From Fredinandcohnia aciditolerans (lineage in GTDB: Bacteria; Bacillota; Bacilli; Bacillales; Bacillaceae_L): a stretch of 64,000 nt of DNA. Below the pieces are notes generated by a model. That model was not told the origin of the DNA and did no database searches. It saw nothing but the letters and a program-made list of their open reading frames with translations. The position numbers and the translations under genes are program-made. This document shows positions 34,621 to 42,963 of the stretch, one piece after another. Every line of letters starts with the position of its first letter. Position 1 is the first letter of the stretch. The stretch lies in contig QGHH01000026.1 in NCBI GenBank assembly GCA_003640645.1, forward strand, positions 1 to 64,000. The letters are read 5' to 3'.

Positions 34621-35670
34621 ATGGAGTATTCAATTACAAGAGATTATATTCGTTTGGGAAATTCACGATCCGGGCAAAAGATTTCAAAGGTGCGATTTAT
34701 CGTAAGTCATGATACAGGGAATCCTGGGTCTACTGCTTATGGAAATCGAAATTATTTTGACCGTTCACAGCCAAGTGCTTCTGCCCACACTTTCATTGAT
34801 GATAAATACGTTTTAGAAATAATCCCCCTCAACGAAAAAGCATGGCATGTTCGTTACAATATTACAGCTGACAATCAGCGTTTTGGTGATAATGCAAATG
34901 ATGCTGCAATTGGTGTAGAGCTTTGTCATGGAGGGAAAATTAATTTCCAAGAGGCATATAATCGATATGTGTGGTACCATGCTTATTTGTGTGACAAATT
35001 TAATTTAGATCCGAAAAAACATATTGTGGCACATAGCACATTAGACCCTTCAAGAAGATCAGATCCACAAAATGCATTGCGCCCACATGGCGTTTCTTGG
35101 GAAGAATTTATTCATGATGTACAAGAGTCATTTAATCGTGATTTTAAGGGTGTACCTACTAGCAATCCGAAGCCTGTCGTTGCAGGAGTATCAACGCGGC
35201 TGCCAATTCGAAGGGGAAATACAGGTCCATTCGTAAAGGAAATCCAAGAGGACTTAATTAAAGCTGGTTATTCAATGTCTCCATATGGTGCTGATGGAAG
35301 CTTCGGCCCTGCAACCGAAAATGCAGTCATGCGCTTCCAAAAACGATATGGGCTAGGTGTGGATGGGCTAGTTGGGCCAGCCACATTAAGAAAGCTTGAA
35401 GAAGTCATTAAACAGAACAATTCTACAGACGACGAGTTTCCACTTCCTAATGGAGTTTGGAAACGTGGTGACAAAGGTGAAGAAGTTCGTATGATCCAAC
35501 GTGCTTTAAAGCATATTAACTTTGATCCTAAAATGATTGATGGCAGTTATGGTCCATTAACGGAAGATGCAGTTAGAAGATTTCAATCGATGTATGCTGC
35601 TTTAAAAGACGATGGGATTTATGGTCCAAATACTAAGAAATATATTCAGATGGAATTAAATGATATGTAA
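34621..35670 (+). CDS. N-acetylmuramoyl-L-alanine amidase with two peptidoglycan-binding domains
   Basis: 349 residues. Amidase_2 (zinc amidase) domain at ~1-175: the metal ligands are likely His in IVSHDTGNPG, His in HIVAHSTLDPSRRSDP and Asp in the same segment. Two PG_binding_1 repeats follow (about 200-265: GPFVKEIQEDLIKAGY ... DGSFGPATENAVMRFQ; and 280-345: GEEVRMIQRALKHINF ... DGSYGPLTEDAVRRFQ). No signal peptide is visible, as in several Bacillus/phage-type amidases that leave at mother-cell lysis or by other routes. Cleaves the muramoyl–alanine bond. The ATG at 34621 lies after GGAGGTGAATGAA. Confidence 0.92.
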   Translation: MEYSITRDYIRLGNSRSGQKISKVRFIVSHDTGNPGSTAYGNRNYFDRSQPSASAHTFIDDKYVLEIIPLNEKAWHVRYNITADNQRFGDNANDAAIGVELCHGGKINFQEAYNRYVWYHAYLCDKFNLDPKKHIVAHSTLDPSRRSDPQNALRPHGVSWEEFIHDVQESFNRDFKGVPTSNPKPVVAGVSTRLPIRRGNTGPFVKEIQEDLIKAGYSMSPYGADGSFGPATENAVMRFQKRYGLGVDGLVGPATLRKLEEVIKQNNSTDDEFPLPNGVWKRGDKGEEVRMIQRALKHINFDPKMIDGSYGPLTEDAVRRFQSMYAALKDDGIYGPNTKKYIQMELNDM

Positions 35671-35692
35671 CCCACTGGCTTCAGTGGGTTCT
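35669..35692 (+). terminator. Intrinsic terminator of the amidase gene
   Basis: AACCCACTG/CAGTGGGTT stem, 4-nt loop, overlapping the stop codon; weak T-tract follows. Confidence 0.7.
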
Positions 35693-35734
35693 TATTTGTT
35701 GGATATCGTTATTTTTTCGTAAATTGAACTATCA

Positions 35735-35830
35735 GCCATAAGCGATGGGCTAACGGCCAAAAAAACTAAATAACAGCCATAAAATCTAATTAACAGCCAT
35801 AAAAAGTTTGCTATCAGCCATAAACCAAAT
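35735..35830. repeat. CAGCCATAAA repeat cluster (family E/F), copy 2
   Basis: Five units such as TATCAGCCATAAGC, CTAACGGCCAAAA, TAACAGCCATAAAA (twice) and TATCAGCCATAAAC about 20-24 bp apart, between the amidase terminator and the larC-like stop. Confidence 0.65.
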
Positions 35831-35834
35831 GATT

Positions 35835-36308
35835 TTACTGATAATTGATCTCTTTCCAAACCTCTTCATATACTTTTTTCAATGGAATGCCATTTTCTTC
35901 TGCAATCCGGCGGCAATCTTCATATTCTGGAGACTTTTGAACGGATTCCCCTTCGAAAACCCCTTCTTTCACGGTAACTTTGCCCCATTTTGTGATAACT
36001 TCTGTAAAAGTTCGCTCGAGTCGATGAACGGATAGTGGGTAATACCGTAATCCTAGTGTCGTTGTTTCCGAAAACAGAATATCTTTCATTTTGTCTAATT
36101 TGCTTTTGGCGCAAAGAAGCTGTAAAAGAACAGCCGGTCGGTTTTTCTTCATATAAATAGGAGTATAGTAAACGTCATTTGCTCCTGCATCAAATAATAA
36201 GTCCATGACATAGCCTAACCATTCACCTGACATATTATCGAGGTTTACTTCGAGTTTAATCATCTCACTGTCGATATGCTCATGATTTGGAGGATGTTTT
36301 TTTTCCAT
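35835..36308 (-). CDS. LarC C-terminal domain protein (stand-alone LarC2)
   Basis: 157 residues. The sequence LEVNLDNMSGEWLGYVMDLL, TPIYMKKNRPAVLLQLLC, SETTTLGLRYYPLSVHRLER and PEYEDCRRIAEE corresponds to the C-terminal half of LarC (PF01969), the CTP-dependent nickel insertase that completes the nickel-pincer cofactor. The N-terminal half is not encoded upstream: the frame runs into the uxaC terminator. In lactobacilli LarC is made by a programmed frameshift joining two ORFs; here only the second part is seen. GGGTTGGGAATT precedes the ATG. It may cooperate with a LarC1 encoded elsewhere, or be a remnant. Confidence 0.8.
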   Translation of the reverse strand: MEKKHPPNHEHIDSEMIKLEVNLDNMSGEWLGYVMDLLFDAGANDVYYTPIYMKKNRPAVLLQLLCAKSKLDKMKDILFSETTTLGLRYYPLSVHRLERTFTEVITKWGKVTVKEGVFEGESVQKSPEYEDCRRIAEENGIPLKKVYEEVWKEINYQ

Positions 36309-36362
36309 AATTCCCAACCCTTTCCTGCAAAAATAGACTATCGCTAGTATAACATTAGGCGA

Positions 36363-36391
36363 TAAAAATAGCCCGCCAATTGGCGAGCTAT
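36363..36391 (-). terminator. Intrinsic terminator of uxaC
   Basis: Minus strand ATAGC-x2-GCC pairs with GGC-x2-GCTAT (loop AATT), followed by TTTTTATC. Confidence 0.8.
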
Positions 36392-36404
36392 CCATTCATG
36401 TATT

Positions 36405-37805
36405 TTAAAACTCAAAGTAATTTTTAGCGTTTTGGTAGCAGATTCCTTTTACCATATCTCCAAGTAGATCCATGTCGTTTGGAATTTCTCCGTCTTCTAC
36501 CCATTCTCCAATTAAGTTACAAACTAAACGTCGGAAATATTCGTGTCTAGTGTAAGATAAGAAGCTTCTAGAGTCAGTAAGCATACCAATAAATCGGCTG
36601 AATAAGCCAAGGTTCGCTAATGCTTTCATTTGCTCAAGCATTCCATCTTTTTGATCATTGAACCACCAAGCAGTTCCGAATTGCATTTTACCTGGTTTTC
36701 CTCCGCCTTGGAAGTTACCAATTGTTGTACCAAGGATGTAGTTATCGTTTGGATTTAAAGAGTAAAGAATGGTTTTTGGTAGAGCATCTTCTGTATCTAG
36801 TGCATCTAGTAATTGGTTTAATGGACGTGCTAGTTCACCATCATTGATGCTATCATAACCAGTGTCTGCTCCTAATTTTCCAAACATTCTTGTGTTGTTG
36901 TTACGTAGCGCATGAATATGTAATTGCATCGCCCAATCGCGTTTTGCATATTCTTTCCCTAAGAAAACGAGTGTGTAGGATTTATACTTAATTTCATCCT
37001 CAATTGAAACTTTATCACCTTTGATTGCTTTTTCAAATGACGCTGCAGCTTCTTCTTTTGTTGTATGCTGATACAACATTGTGTTAATAGCATGGTCAGA
37101 TACTCGACCACCAAGTGAATGGAAGAATTCAATTCTGTTCTCTAACGCAGATAAGAAATCATCATAGGTTGAAATTTCAACACCAGAAACTTCACTTAGT
37201 TTCTTTACCCAACTAACAAAAGTGTCTTGATTGATTTCTAGACCTTTGTCTGGACGGAAGCTTGGTAATACTTTTACATCAAAACTTGAATCTTCAGCAA
37301 TAAGCTTGTGATATTCTAATGAGTCAGTTGGATCGTCAGTCGTACAAACGACTTCTACATTTGATTTTTTGATGAGGTCTCTTGCACCAAAGCCTTCACC
37401 GGTTAACTTGCTATTTACTTTTTCCCAAATAGCAGGAGCAGATTTTTCGTTTAAGATTTCTTGTACATCAAAGAAACGTTGAAGTTCTAAATGAGTCCAG
37501 TTGAATAACGGGTTTCCAATTGTCATTGGAACTGTTTTTGCCCAAGCAACAAATTTATCATAATCAGAAGCATTTCCTGTTACGTACTCTTCTTCAATAC
37601 CATTTGCTCTCATTGCTCTCCACTTATAGTGATCGCCATATAGCCATGCCTCAGTGATATTTTTGAAAGTTTTGTTTTCATAAATTTCCTGTGGGCTTAA
37701 GTGGCAGTGATAATCAATGATTGGCATGTCTTTTGCAAAGTTATTGTACAAAGCAACCGCAGTGTCGTTAGACAATAAGAATGTTTCATCCATAAATTTT
37801 TTCAT
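36405..37805 (-). CDS. uxaC: Glucuronate/galacturonate isomerase
   Basis: 466 residues, full length. Isomerises D-glucuronate to D-fructuronate and D-galacturonate to D-tagaturonate. Family blocks: MPIIDYHCHLSPQEI with the metal His pair, HLELQRFFDV, VCTTDDPTDSLEYH, LHIHALRNNNTRMF and TDSRSFLSYTRHEYFRR. The next enzymes (UxaB/UxuB, UxaA/UxuA) are not in the window. Transcribed from a promoter with a perfect palindromic operator and a cre-like site; the divergent LacI-type gene is the likely regulator. AGGTGGACTAAA precedes the ATG. Confidence 0.95.
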   Translation of the reverse strand: MKKFMDETFLLSNDTAVALYNNFAKDMPIIDYHCHLSPQEIYENKTFKNITEAWLYGDHYKWRAMRANGIEEEYVTGNASDYDKFVAWAKTVPMTIGNPLFNWTHLELQRFFDVQEILNEKSAPAIWEKVNSKLTGEGFGARDLIKKSNVEVVCTTDDPTDSLEYHKLIAEDSSFDVKVLPSFRPDKGLEINQDTFVSWVKKLSEVSGVEISTYDDFLSALENRIEFFHSLGGRVSDHAINTMLYQHTTKEEAAASFEKAIKGDKVSIEDEIKYKSYTLVFLGKEYAKRDWAMQLHIHALRNNNTRMFGKLGADTGYDSINDGELARPLNQLLDALDTEDALPKTILYSLNPNDNYILGTTIGNFQGGGKPGKMQFGTAWWFNDQKDGMLEQMKALANLGLFSRFIGMLTDSRSFLSYTRHEYFRRLVCNLIGEWVEDGEIPNDMDLLGDMVKGICYQNAKNYFEF

Positions 37806-37940
37806 TTTAGTCCACCTGCTTTTTATTTTTTATAGTACCCCTAAGATTAGAAATAAATAATAGAGTTAGACTAGGAAAACTTCCAACAGTCTGTATATCC
37901 TTTATTTTGGTTAAACCGTATGTAATGCATTTCGAAAGCA

Positions 37941-37956
37941 TGAGCAATCGCTTTCA
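37941..37956 (-). promoter_or_regulatory. cre-like site in the uxaC leader
   Basis: Minus strand TGAAAGCGATTGCTCA fits the CcpA-binding consensus TGWAANCGNTNWCA at all but two positions. It lies downstream of the uxaC promoter, where CcpA would act as a roadblock. Confidence 0.5.
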
Positions 37957-37982
37957 ACATCTTTAAACATATATCTAAACTC

Positions 37983-38004
37983 AGAATAACAACGTTGTTA
38001 TTCT
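37983..38004. promoter_or_regulatory. Perfect 22-bp palindromic operator at the uxaC promoter
   Basis: AGAATAACAAC joined directly to its reverse complement GTTGTTATTCT, centred on CG as in LacI-family operators. It begins 6 bp downstream of the -10 element, overlapping the predicted start. A second, imperfect copy lies at 38134-38147. Confidence 0.8.
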
Positions 38005-38010
38005 TTCTTC

Positions 38011-38039
38011 ATCTTAAAATAAACTAACCTAGTTTTCAA
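38011..38039 (-). promoter_or_regulatory. Sigma-A promoter of uxaC
   Basis: Minus strand TTGAAA (38034-38039), 17 bp, TAAGAT (38011-38016). Confidence 0.75.
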
Positions 38040-38133
38040 GAACTTTTTACGAGCAAATCAAAAAATAATCTGTGAAATCCAACTATTTAATGCTATTATT
38101 TTAATAGTTTTATCTCTATTTTAACCTTAATAA

Positions 38134-38147
38134 TAATAACGTTGTTA
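38134..38147. promoter_or_regulatory. Second operator-like palindrome before the LacI-type gene
   Basis: TAATAACGTTGTTA, identical to the centre of the 37983-38004 operator except at one base, 30 bp before the regulator's start codon. Suggests autoregulation. Confidence 0.6.
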
Positions 38148-38176
38148 ATCATATTACTTGATTTAGGTGGTTTTAC

Positions 38177-39169
38177 ATGAATATAACGATAAAAGATATC
38201 GCTCAAATGGCAGGTGTGAGTTACTCTACAGTCTCAAAGGCGCTGAACGATAGTCCGTTAGTTAAACAGGAAACTAAAAATAAAATAATGAAAATTGCCA
38301 AGGAGCTTGGATACGAACCAAATTTCGCTGCACAGCAACTTGTTTCGAAGCAATCAAAAGTAATTGGGTTAATTTGGCCTACTCTAGAACGGGTTGCTCC
38401 TTCTACATTAGTTACGAAAATCAATGAAGAAATTAGAACAAATTCTTATTCAATGATTTTATCAATCAATACCATTGAGGAATCTTTCGAAATGTTTAAA
38501 CGATTTCAGGTAGATGGTGTTGTTGTTTTTGATGAACAGAATCACAGTATTCTCGATACAATTACAATTCCCCTAGTTACTTACGGGGTCGGACGGAATC
38601 ATAACCATTCGGTTATTGATGTAAATTATCAAAAGGCAATGGAAATGGCAGTTGAGTATTTATATAATCTTGGGCATAGAAATATTGCTTATGTAGGTGA
38701 TTTTTCCCCCATTGATGATCGGCAATCCGAGAAATTTCTAGGGATAAAAAAAGCAATGAATGACTTTAACCTCTCCATCACCAATCATAATTTTTTTAAT
38801 ACTGCGGGCCTAGGTTGGTATGATGGCTATGTTGCAACAAAACGTTTACTAATGAACTCAAACAAACCAAGCGCTATAATCGGATCTAGCTATGATATCA
38901 GTGCTGGCGTCGTTCGTGCTTTACGTGAGGCCAACCTCATCATTCCAAAGGATATTTCCGTCATTAGTTATGATAATATTCCACAAATGGCGAATCTCGA
39001 GATTCCCTTGACAAGTGTTGGTGTGCCTGTAGAAGAAATTGCGAGCAACATGGTGAGTACGCTTTTATCACGAATTAAAACCAAGGAAACTATGCCATAT
39101 ATTAAACAGCTAACCCCAAAAATTCATGAACGAATTTCCTGTGCTCAAGCAGGCATAGCAAGAGGCTAA
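38177..39169 (+). CDS. LacI-family transcriptional regulator
   Basis: 330 residues. N-terminal helix-turn-helix and hinge (TIKDIAQMAGVSYSTVSKALNDSP ... AQQLVSKQSKVIGLIWP is split by the ~60-residue boundary) followed by a sugar-binding periplasmic-like domain with GHRNIAYVGD and SYDNIPQMANLEIPLTSV. Likely senses a uronate or its isomer and represses uxaC and itself, given the divergent arrangement and two related palindromes between them. TAGGTGGTTTTAC precedes the ATG. Confidence 0.9.
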   Translation: MNITIKDIAQMAGVSYSTVSKALNDSPLVKQETKNKIMKIAKELGYEPNFAAQQLVSKQSKVIGLIWPTLERVAPSTLVTKINEEIRTNSYSMILSINTIEESFEMFKRFQVDGVVVFDEQNHSILDTITIPLVTYGVGRNHNHSVIDVNYQKAMEMAVEYLYNLGHRNIAYVGDFSPIDDRQSEKFLGIKKAMNDFNLSITNHNFFNTAGLGWYDGYVATKRLLMNSNKPSAIIGSSYDISAGVVRALREANLIIPKDISVISYDNIPQMANLEIPLTSVGVPVEEIASNMVSTLLSRIKTKETMPYIKQLTPKIHERISCAQAGIARG

Positions 39170-39190
39170 ATGGTATCTAGCCTCCTTTTT
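39162..39190 (+). terminator. Terminator of the LacI-type gene
   Basis: GAGGCTA/TAGCCTC stem, 9-nt loop, seven T residues; abuts the stop codon of the convergent response-regulator gene. Confidence 0.85.
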
Positions 39191-39933
39191 TATTTATTTG
39201 TACCAGCTGATTTTCGATAATCTGAAGGAGAAAAACCCGTAATTTTCTTAAAGTTGTTGCTAAAGTATGCTACATCAGCATAGCCAAGTCTTTCTGCAAT
39301 TTCTGACATTCTCAAGGTTGTGTTGGCCAATAACTTTTTACCTTCTTGAATTTTGATTTCGGTTACATAATCGACAAACTTTTTGTTCAATTGTTGCTTA
39401 AACAATTGACTCAGGTAACTAGGATTCATGTGAACATGATTGGCTGCATCCTTTAAGTTTACTTGGCTTATTGATGTTTTAGAGATGTATTCAAGTACCT
39501 TTTCAATTGTCGAGGCTGGAAGATCATCGTCCATTACACTGTCTCCATTATCTCCAATGCCTTTTCTTTTTTCCAACCATTTTTCAAAGCATACTCTTAG
39601 CTCTTCCTCATCGATGGGCTTTAATAAATAATCCTGAACGCCGCTTCGGAGGGCTTGTTGAACAAATTGAAATTCGTCGTGAACACTAATAACGACAACA
39701 TCTAATGTTTTATTGAGGGCGGAAATTTCTTTCACTAACTGAATGCCATCCATAACCGGCATACGAATATCAGTTAAGATTAAATCTACATCGTTTTCTT
39801 TTACCCAATCAAGTGCTTCAAGCCCATTTCCGCATTCATGAACAACTTGTATTGGTAGATTCAATTGATCGATTGTCCAAATTAATGTTTTTCGTACCCA
39901 TCTCTCATCATCTACGAGCAAAATCGTCTTCAT
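39190..39933 (-). CDS. YesN-type response regulator with AraC output domain
   Basis: 247 residues. Receiver domain (1-120) with phosphoacceptor Asp55 in LILTDIRMP and Lys in LLKPIDEEE; two AraC helix-turn-helix motifs at the C-terminus (NPSYLSQLFKQQLNKKF and ERLGYADVAYFSNNFKKITG). Partner of the YesM-type kinase, whose gene it overlaps by 26 nt. Such pairs usually activate a neighbouring sugar transporter gene; here the TRAP transporter is the obvious target. Start at 39933 follows GGATGTGGAGTCAA; longer reading rejected. Confidence 0.92.
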   Translation of the reverse strand: MKTILLVDDERWVRKTLIWTIDQLNLPIQVVHECGNGLEALDWVKENDVDLILTDIRMPVMDGIQLVKEISALNKTLDVVVISVHDEFQFVQQALRSGVQDYLLKPIDEEELRVCFEKWLEKRKGIGDNGDSVMDDDLPASTIEKVLEYISKTSISQVNLKDAANHVHMNPSYLSQLFKQQLNKKFVDYVTEIKIQEGKKLLANTTLRMSEIAERLGYADVAYFSNNFKKITGFSPSDYRKSAGTNK

Positions 39934-41764
39934 TTGACTCCACATCCTTACTATCAACGAGAGGTAATTTGATAATTACTTCTGTACCATTGCCCTTTTG
40001 ACTTATAATGGAAAGTCCAAATTCGTCACCAAACAAATAACGTATTCTTTGATGGACATTCATGATCCCGATATGAAGTCCGTCTAGGCTAATTGAACTT
40101 TGGGCTAATTTTCGGTTAATTTCCTCTAGTACGACTTCATCTATCCCTTTTCCGTTATCGATGATTCGAATCAGATAATTTGCTTCCGAGGTTTGTTCCA
40201 CTTTAATGTTTATTGTTATTTTTTCAACACTATTTCCAAAAGCATGAGCAAAGCAATTTTCAAGGATTGGTTGAAGGGAGAATTTTACGACCTTCTGCTT
40301 ACTCGCCCAATCAGGAATATCAAATGAATACTCAAACCGTTCCTCAAAACGGTACTTTTGAATCTGTAAATATAGTTCTGCCACTTTGATTTCTTCTGTA
40401 AAACTAACGATTGGGTAGCGACTTCTTAAATTGTATCGTAACAGTTTACCTAATGAATAAGAAATGTTAGCAATGTCTTCTTTGCCCTCTTCCAAAGCCA
40501 TACCCCTTATTGTTTCAAGCGAATTATGCAAAAAGTGTGGATTGATTTGTGACTGAAGAACCTTTAATTCGGTTTCCTTATTATAAAGTGACATTTCAGC
40601 TTCCTTTAGCTTTGAAACATATACTTCATCGAGTAGATTAGAGAGTCTTTCAACTGTTCTATTAAACCCATGCGATAATTGTCCAATTTCATCACTTGAT
40701 TCGACTTTTACTCTTCCACCCAAATTTCCAACCTCTACCTCTTTCATATAGCTCTGAAGACGTCTAATCGGTCTTACAATTCTGAGCGTAAATATCATAC
40801 CCCAAAAATAAGCAAGAATAAGCGAAATGACGATAGTCCATGTAATTACAGTGCGTATTTGTTCCATTGGACCCCTTAAATCCTTGTATGGAGCAGCTGT
40901 GAAAAACCTCCAACCAAGATTAGAAGATAATGAATAGGAAACAAATTCTTTTTGCCCGTTTTCAATAATTAAAGATCCAATTTCATTACTACCTAATTCT
41001 AATAGCTGCTTGTACTCAACCTTTGTACCAAGCTTCTGAGAATCAGGATGATATACATAGTGACCTTTATTATCAAGGATAAAAAAGCACCCATTTTCGC
41101 TTAATGTCACCATACTCGAAATTTCTCTAAATCTCTTAAAATTGATATCGATTACAAGAATGCCTATTGGCTTTAACGTATACGGATTATATAGTCGTCT
41201 TACAAGAGAAATGACCGGTAATTCTTTGTCTTTTATTTTTAACGTCCTACTGACTAACATGACCATACCATTCTTAGGTACAGATGAATACCAATATTCT
41301 TCTTTTATTTTGGTTGCTGGGTAATAATTACGCTCTTCAAGAGTATCGATGACGAGACCATTATTTAGGATGGCAGTAATATTTGATATGTCAGGTCGTG
41401 AGTAGACTGCGTTTTTCAAAACATTTCTAGCGTCTTGAGTCACTTCTTGATTATATAGAGCATTGTCTTTTTCAAGTCTTAGCAAGTTGTTAAAATCTGG
41501 TGAATTAATGATTTTTAAACTTGTTATTTCAAAATCCTGTTCATAATACTCAATATGTGTCTCAACCTGCTCCATGATTTGTATACTTGACTGCTTAAAT
41601 TCTTCTTCCAATTGACTAGAGGACGTCCTATATGAAATTAATCCGACAGCGAGTACCGGAAAAACTACAAGAATACTCGAAAAGACAAAAAGCTTTGCCA
41701 TAATTGATTTGTTTTTTAAGAGAATATAAGCTTCAATAAATTCGAGTATTTTATTTTTTAGCAT
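39908..41764 (-). CDS. YesM-type sensor histidine kinase
   Basis: 618 residues. Membrane helices at ~22-45 and ~304-327 flank a large extracytoplasmic sensing domain (dCache-like), followed by HAMP (328-380) and a His_kinase/HATPase module. The phosphoacceptor His410 is in SQINPHFLHNSLE; ATP-binding G box IDNGKGIDE is present. Expected to sense a carbohydrate outside the cell and phosphorylate the AraC-type regulator. It follows the TRAP operon after a terminator, so may be expressed at lower level by read-through or from its own promoter. Confidence 0.93.
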   Translation of the reverse strand: MLKNKILEFIEAYILLKNKSIMAKLFVFSSILVVFPVLAVGLISYRTSSSQLEEEFKQSSIQIMEQVETHIEYYEQDFEITSLKIINSPDFNNLLRLEKDNALYNQEVTQDARNVLKNAVYSRPDISNITAILNNGLVIDTLEERNYYPATKIKEEYWYSSVPKNGMVMLVSRTLKIKDKELPVISLVRRLYNPYTLKPIGILVIDINFKRFREISSMVTLSENGCFFILDNKGHYVYHPDSQKLGTKVEYKQLLELGSNEIGSLIIENGQKEFVSYSLSSNLGWRFFTAAPYKDLRGPMEQIRTVITWTIVISLILAYFWGMIFTLRIVRPIRRLQSYMKEVEVGNLGGRVKVESSDEIGQLSHGFNRTVERLSNLLDEVYVSKLKEAEMSLYNKETELKVLQSQINPHFLHNSLETIRGMALEEGKEDIANISYSLGKLLRYNLRSRYPIVSFTEEIKVAELYLQIQKYRFEERFEYSFDIPDWASKQKVVKFSLQPILENCFAHAFGNSVEKITINIKVEQTSEANYLIRIIDNGKGIDEVVLEEINRKLAQSSISLDGLHIGIMNVHQRIRYLFGDEFGLSIISQKGNGTEVIIKLPLVDSKDVESNEDDFARR

Positions 41765-41827
41765 TCTTGTTTAATCCTTTCCACAAGATGTCAGCATGTT
41801 CTTTTATTTTAAATCATAAAGAAAAAT

Positions 41828-41863
41828 GCCCACCTAGTAAATAGAGGAAATTACCAGGTGGGC
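41828..41863 (-). terminator. Terminator between dctP and the kinase gene
   Basis: Minus strand GCCCACCT-x-GTAA pairs with TTAC-x-AGGTGGGC, then ATTTTTCTTT. Confidence 0.8.
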
Positions 41864-41880
41864 GATAATTATTAAATTAA

Positions 41881-42903
41881 TTATGGACGAGCTGCATCTA
41901 CTGCTTCGATAAGCTCAGGATTAGATTTGCCAAATTCATCTACAACAGATTTAACCGCTTCTTGCCAAGGTTTTACATCTTCTACTTCAGTAATTGTTAC
42001 CCCTGCATCTGTAATCTTCTGAATAGATTTTTCTTCATAGTCAGCCCACGCTTGTCTTTGTGTTTCAACTGAGTCAAGTGCTGCTTGTCTAATAATTTCT
42101 TGATCTTCTTTTGATATCTTGTCCCATGATGCCTTACTAATTAACAATACTTCAGGAACACGAGTATGATGATCCATAATTAGATATTTTGCTTCTTGGA
42201 AATGGTTAGATGAATCATAACTTGGAAGGTTGTTTTCTGCACCATCAATGATACCGGTTTGTAGTCCAGAGAATACCTCTCCATATGGCATTGGAGTTGC
42301 ACTAGCACCTAATGCTTCCATTAATTTAATATTCATTTCACTTTGTTGTACACGGATCTTTTGTCCTTCTAAATCTTTAATACTATTTAAAGGCTTAGTT
42401 GAATAGAAGTTACGAGAACCTGAATCGTAGTATGCGAGCCCTTGCATTTTTGCTTCCTGTAATCCATCAAGTAAAGATGTTCCAGTGTCACCATTTAAGA
42501 AACTCCATAAATGATCATCACTTTCAAATAAATAAGGAACAGAGAATACCGAGAAGTCGTCATTAAATTCAGCTAGTGGACTTGCGTTTGTTCTTGCAAA
42601 ATCAATTGCGCCTAATTGTACCTGCTCAAGTACTGATTTTTCGTCACCAAGTTGACCAGATGGAAATACTTCAATGGTAATACGGCCGTCAGTTCTTTCA
42701 CTTACTAGCTCAGCGAACTTTTCGTCTCCAATTACAGTTGGATAGTCAACAGGCTGGTTGTCAGCTAAGCGTAACGTAATTTTATCTTGTTTTTTAGAAC
42801 CTTCATCTGAATTACCTGCACTATCTTGACCGCCACAAGCGGCAAGGAAAGATGTAGCTAAAAGCGTACTTGCAATAATCCCCATAAATTTTTTGCTTTT
42901 CAT
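41881..42903 (-). CDS. TRAP transporter solute-binding lipoprotein (DctP family), system 1
   Basis: 340 residues. Lipoprotein signal with lipobox LAAC (Cys near 22). DctP signatures: FPSGQLGDEKSVLEQVQLGAIDF, YYDSGSRNFYSTKPL, the substrate-carboxylate Arg in KIRVQQSEMNIKLMEALGA and GEVFSGLQTGIIDGAENN. Captures an organic acid, probably a uronate or keto-sugar acid given the context. Encoded after the membrane subunits; GGGGGTATACCAAG precedes the ATG. Confidence 0.93.
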   Translation of the reverse strand: MKSKKFMGIIASTLLATSFLAACGGQDSAGNSDEGSKKQDKITLRLADNQPVDYPTVIGDEKFAELVSERTDGRITIEVFPSGQLGDEKSVLEQVQLGAIDFARTNASPLAEFNDDFSVFSVPYLFESDDHLWSFLNGDTGTSLLDGLQEAKMQGLAYYDSGSRNFYSTKPLNSIKDLEGQKIRVQQSEMNIKLMEALGASATPMPYGEVFSGLQTGIIDGAENNLPSYDSSNHFQEAKYLIMDHHTRVPEVLLISKASWDKISKEDQEIIRQAALDSVETQRQAWADYEEKSIQKITDAGVTITEVEDVKPWQEAVKSVVDEFGKSNPELIEAVDAARP

Positions 42904-42963
42904 CTTGGTATACCCCCTATAAATTTGTATAATTTTTTTCTATAATTTCACCTATTCGCTGGT

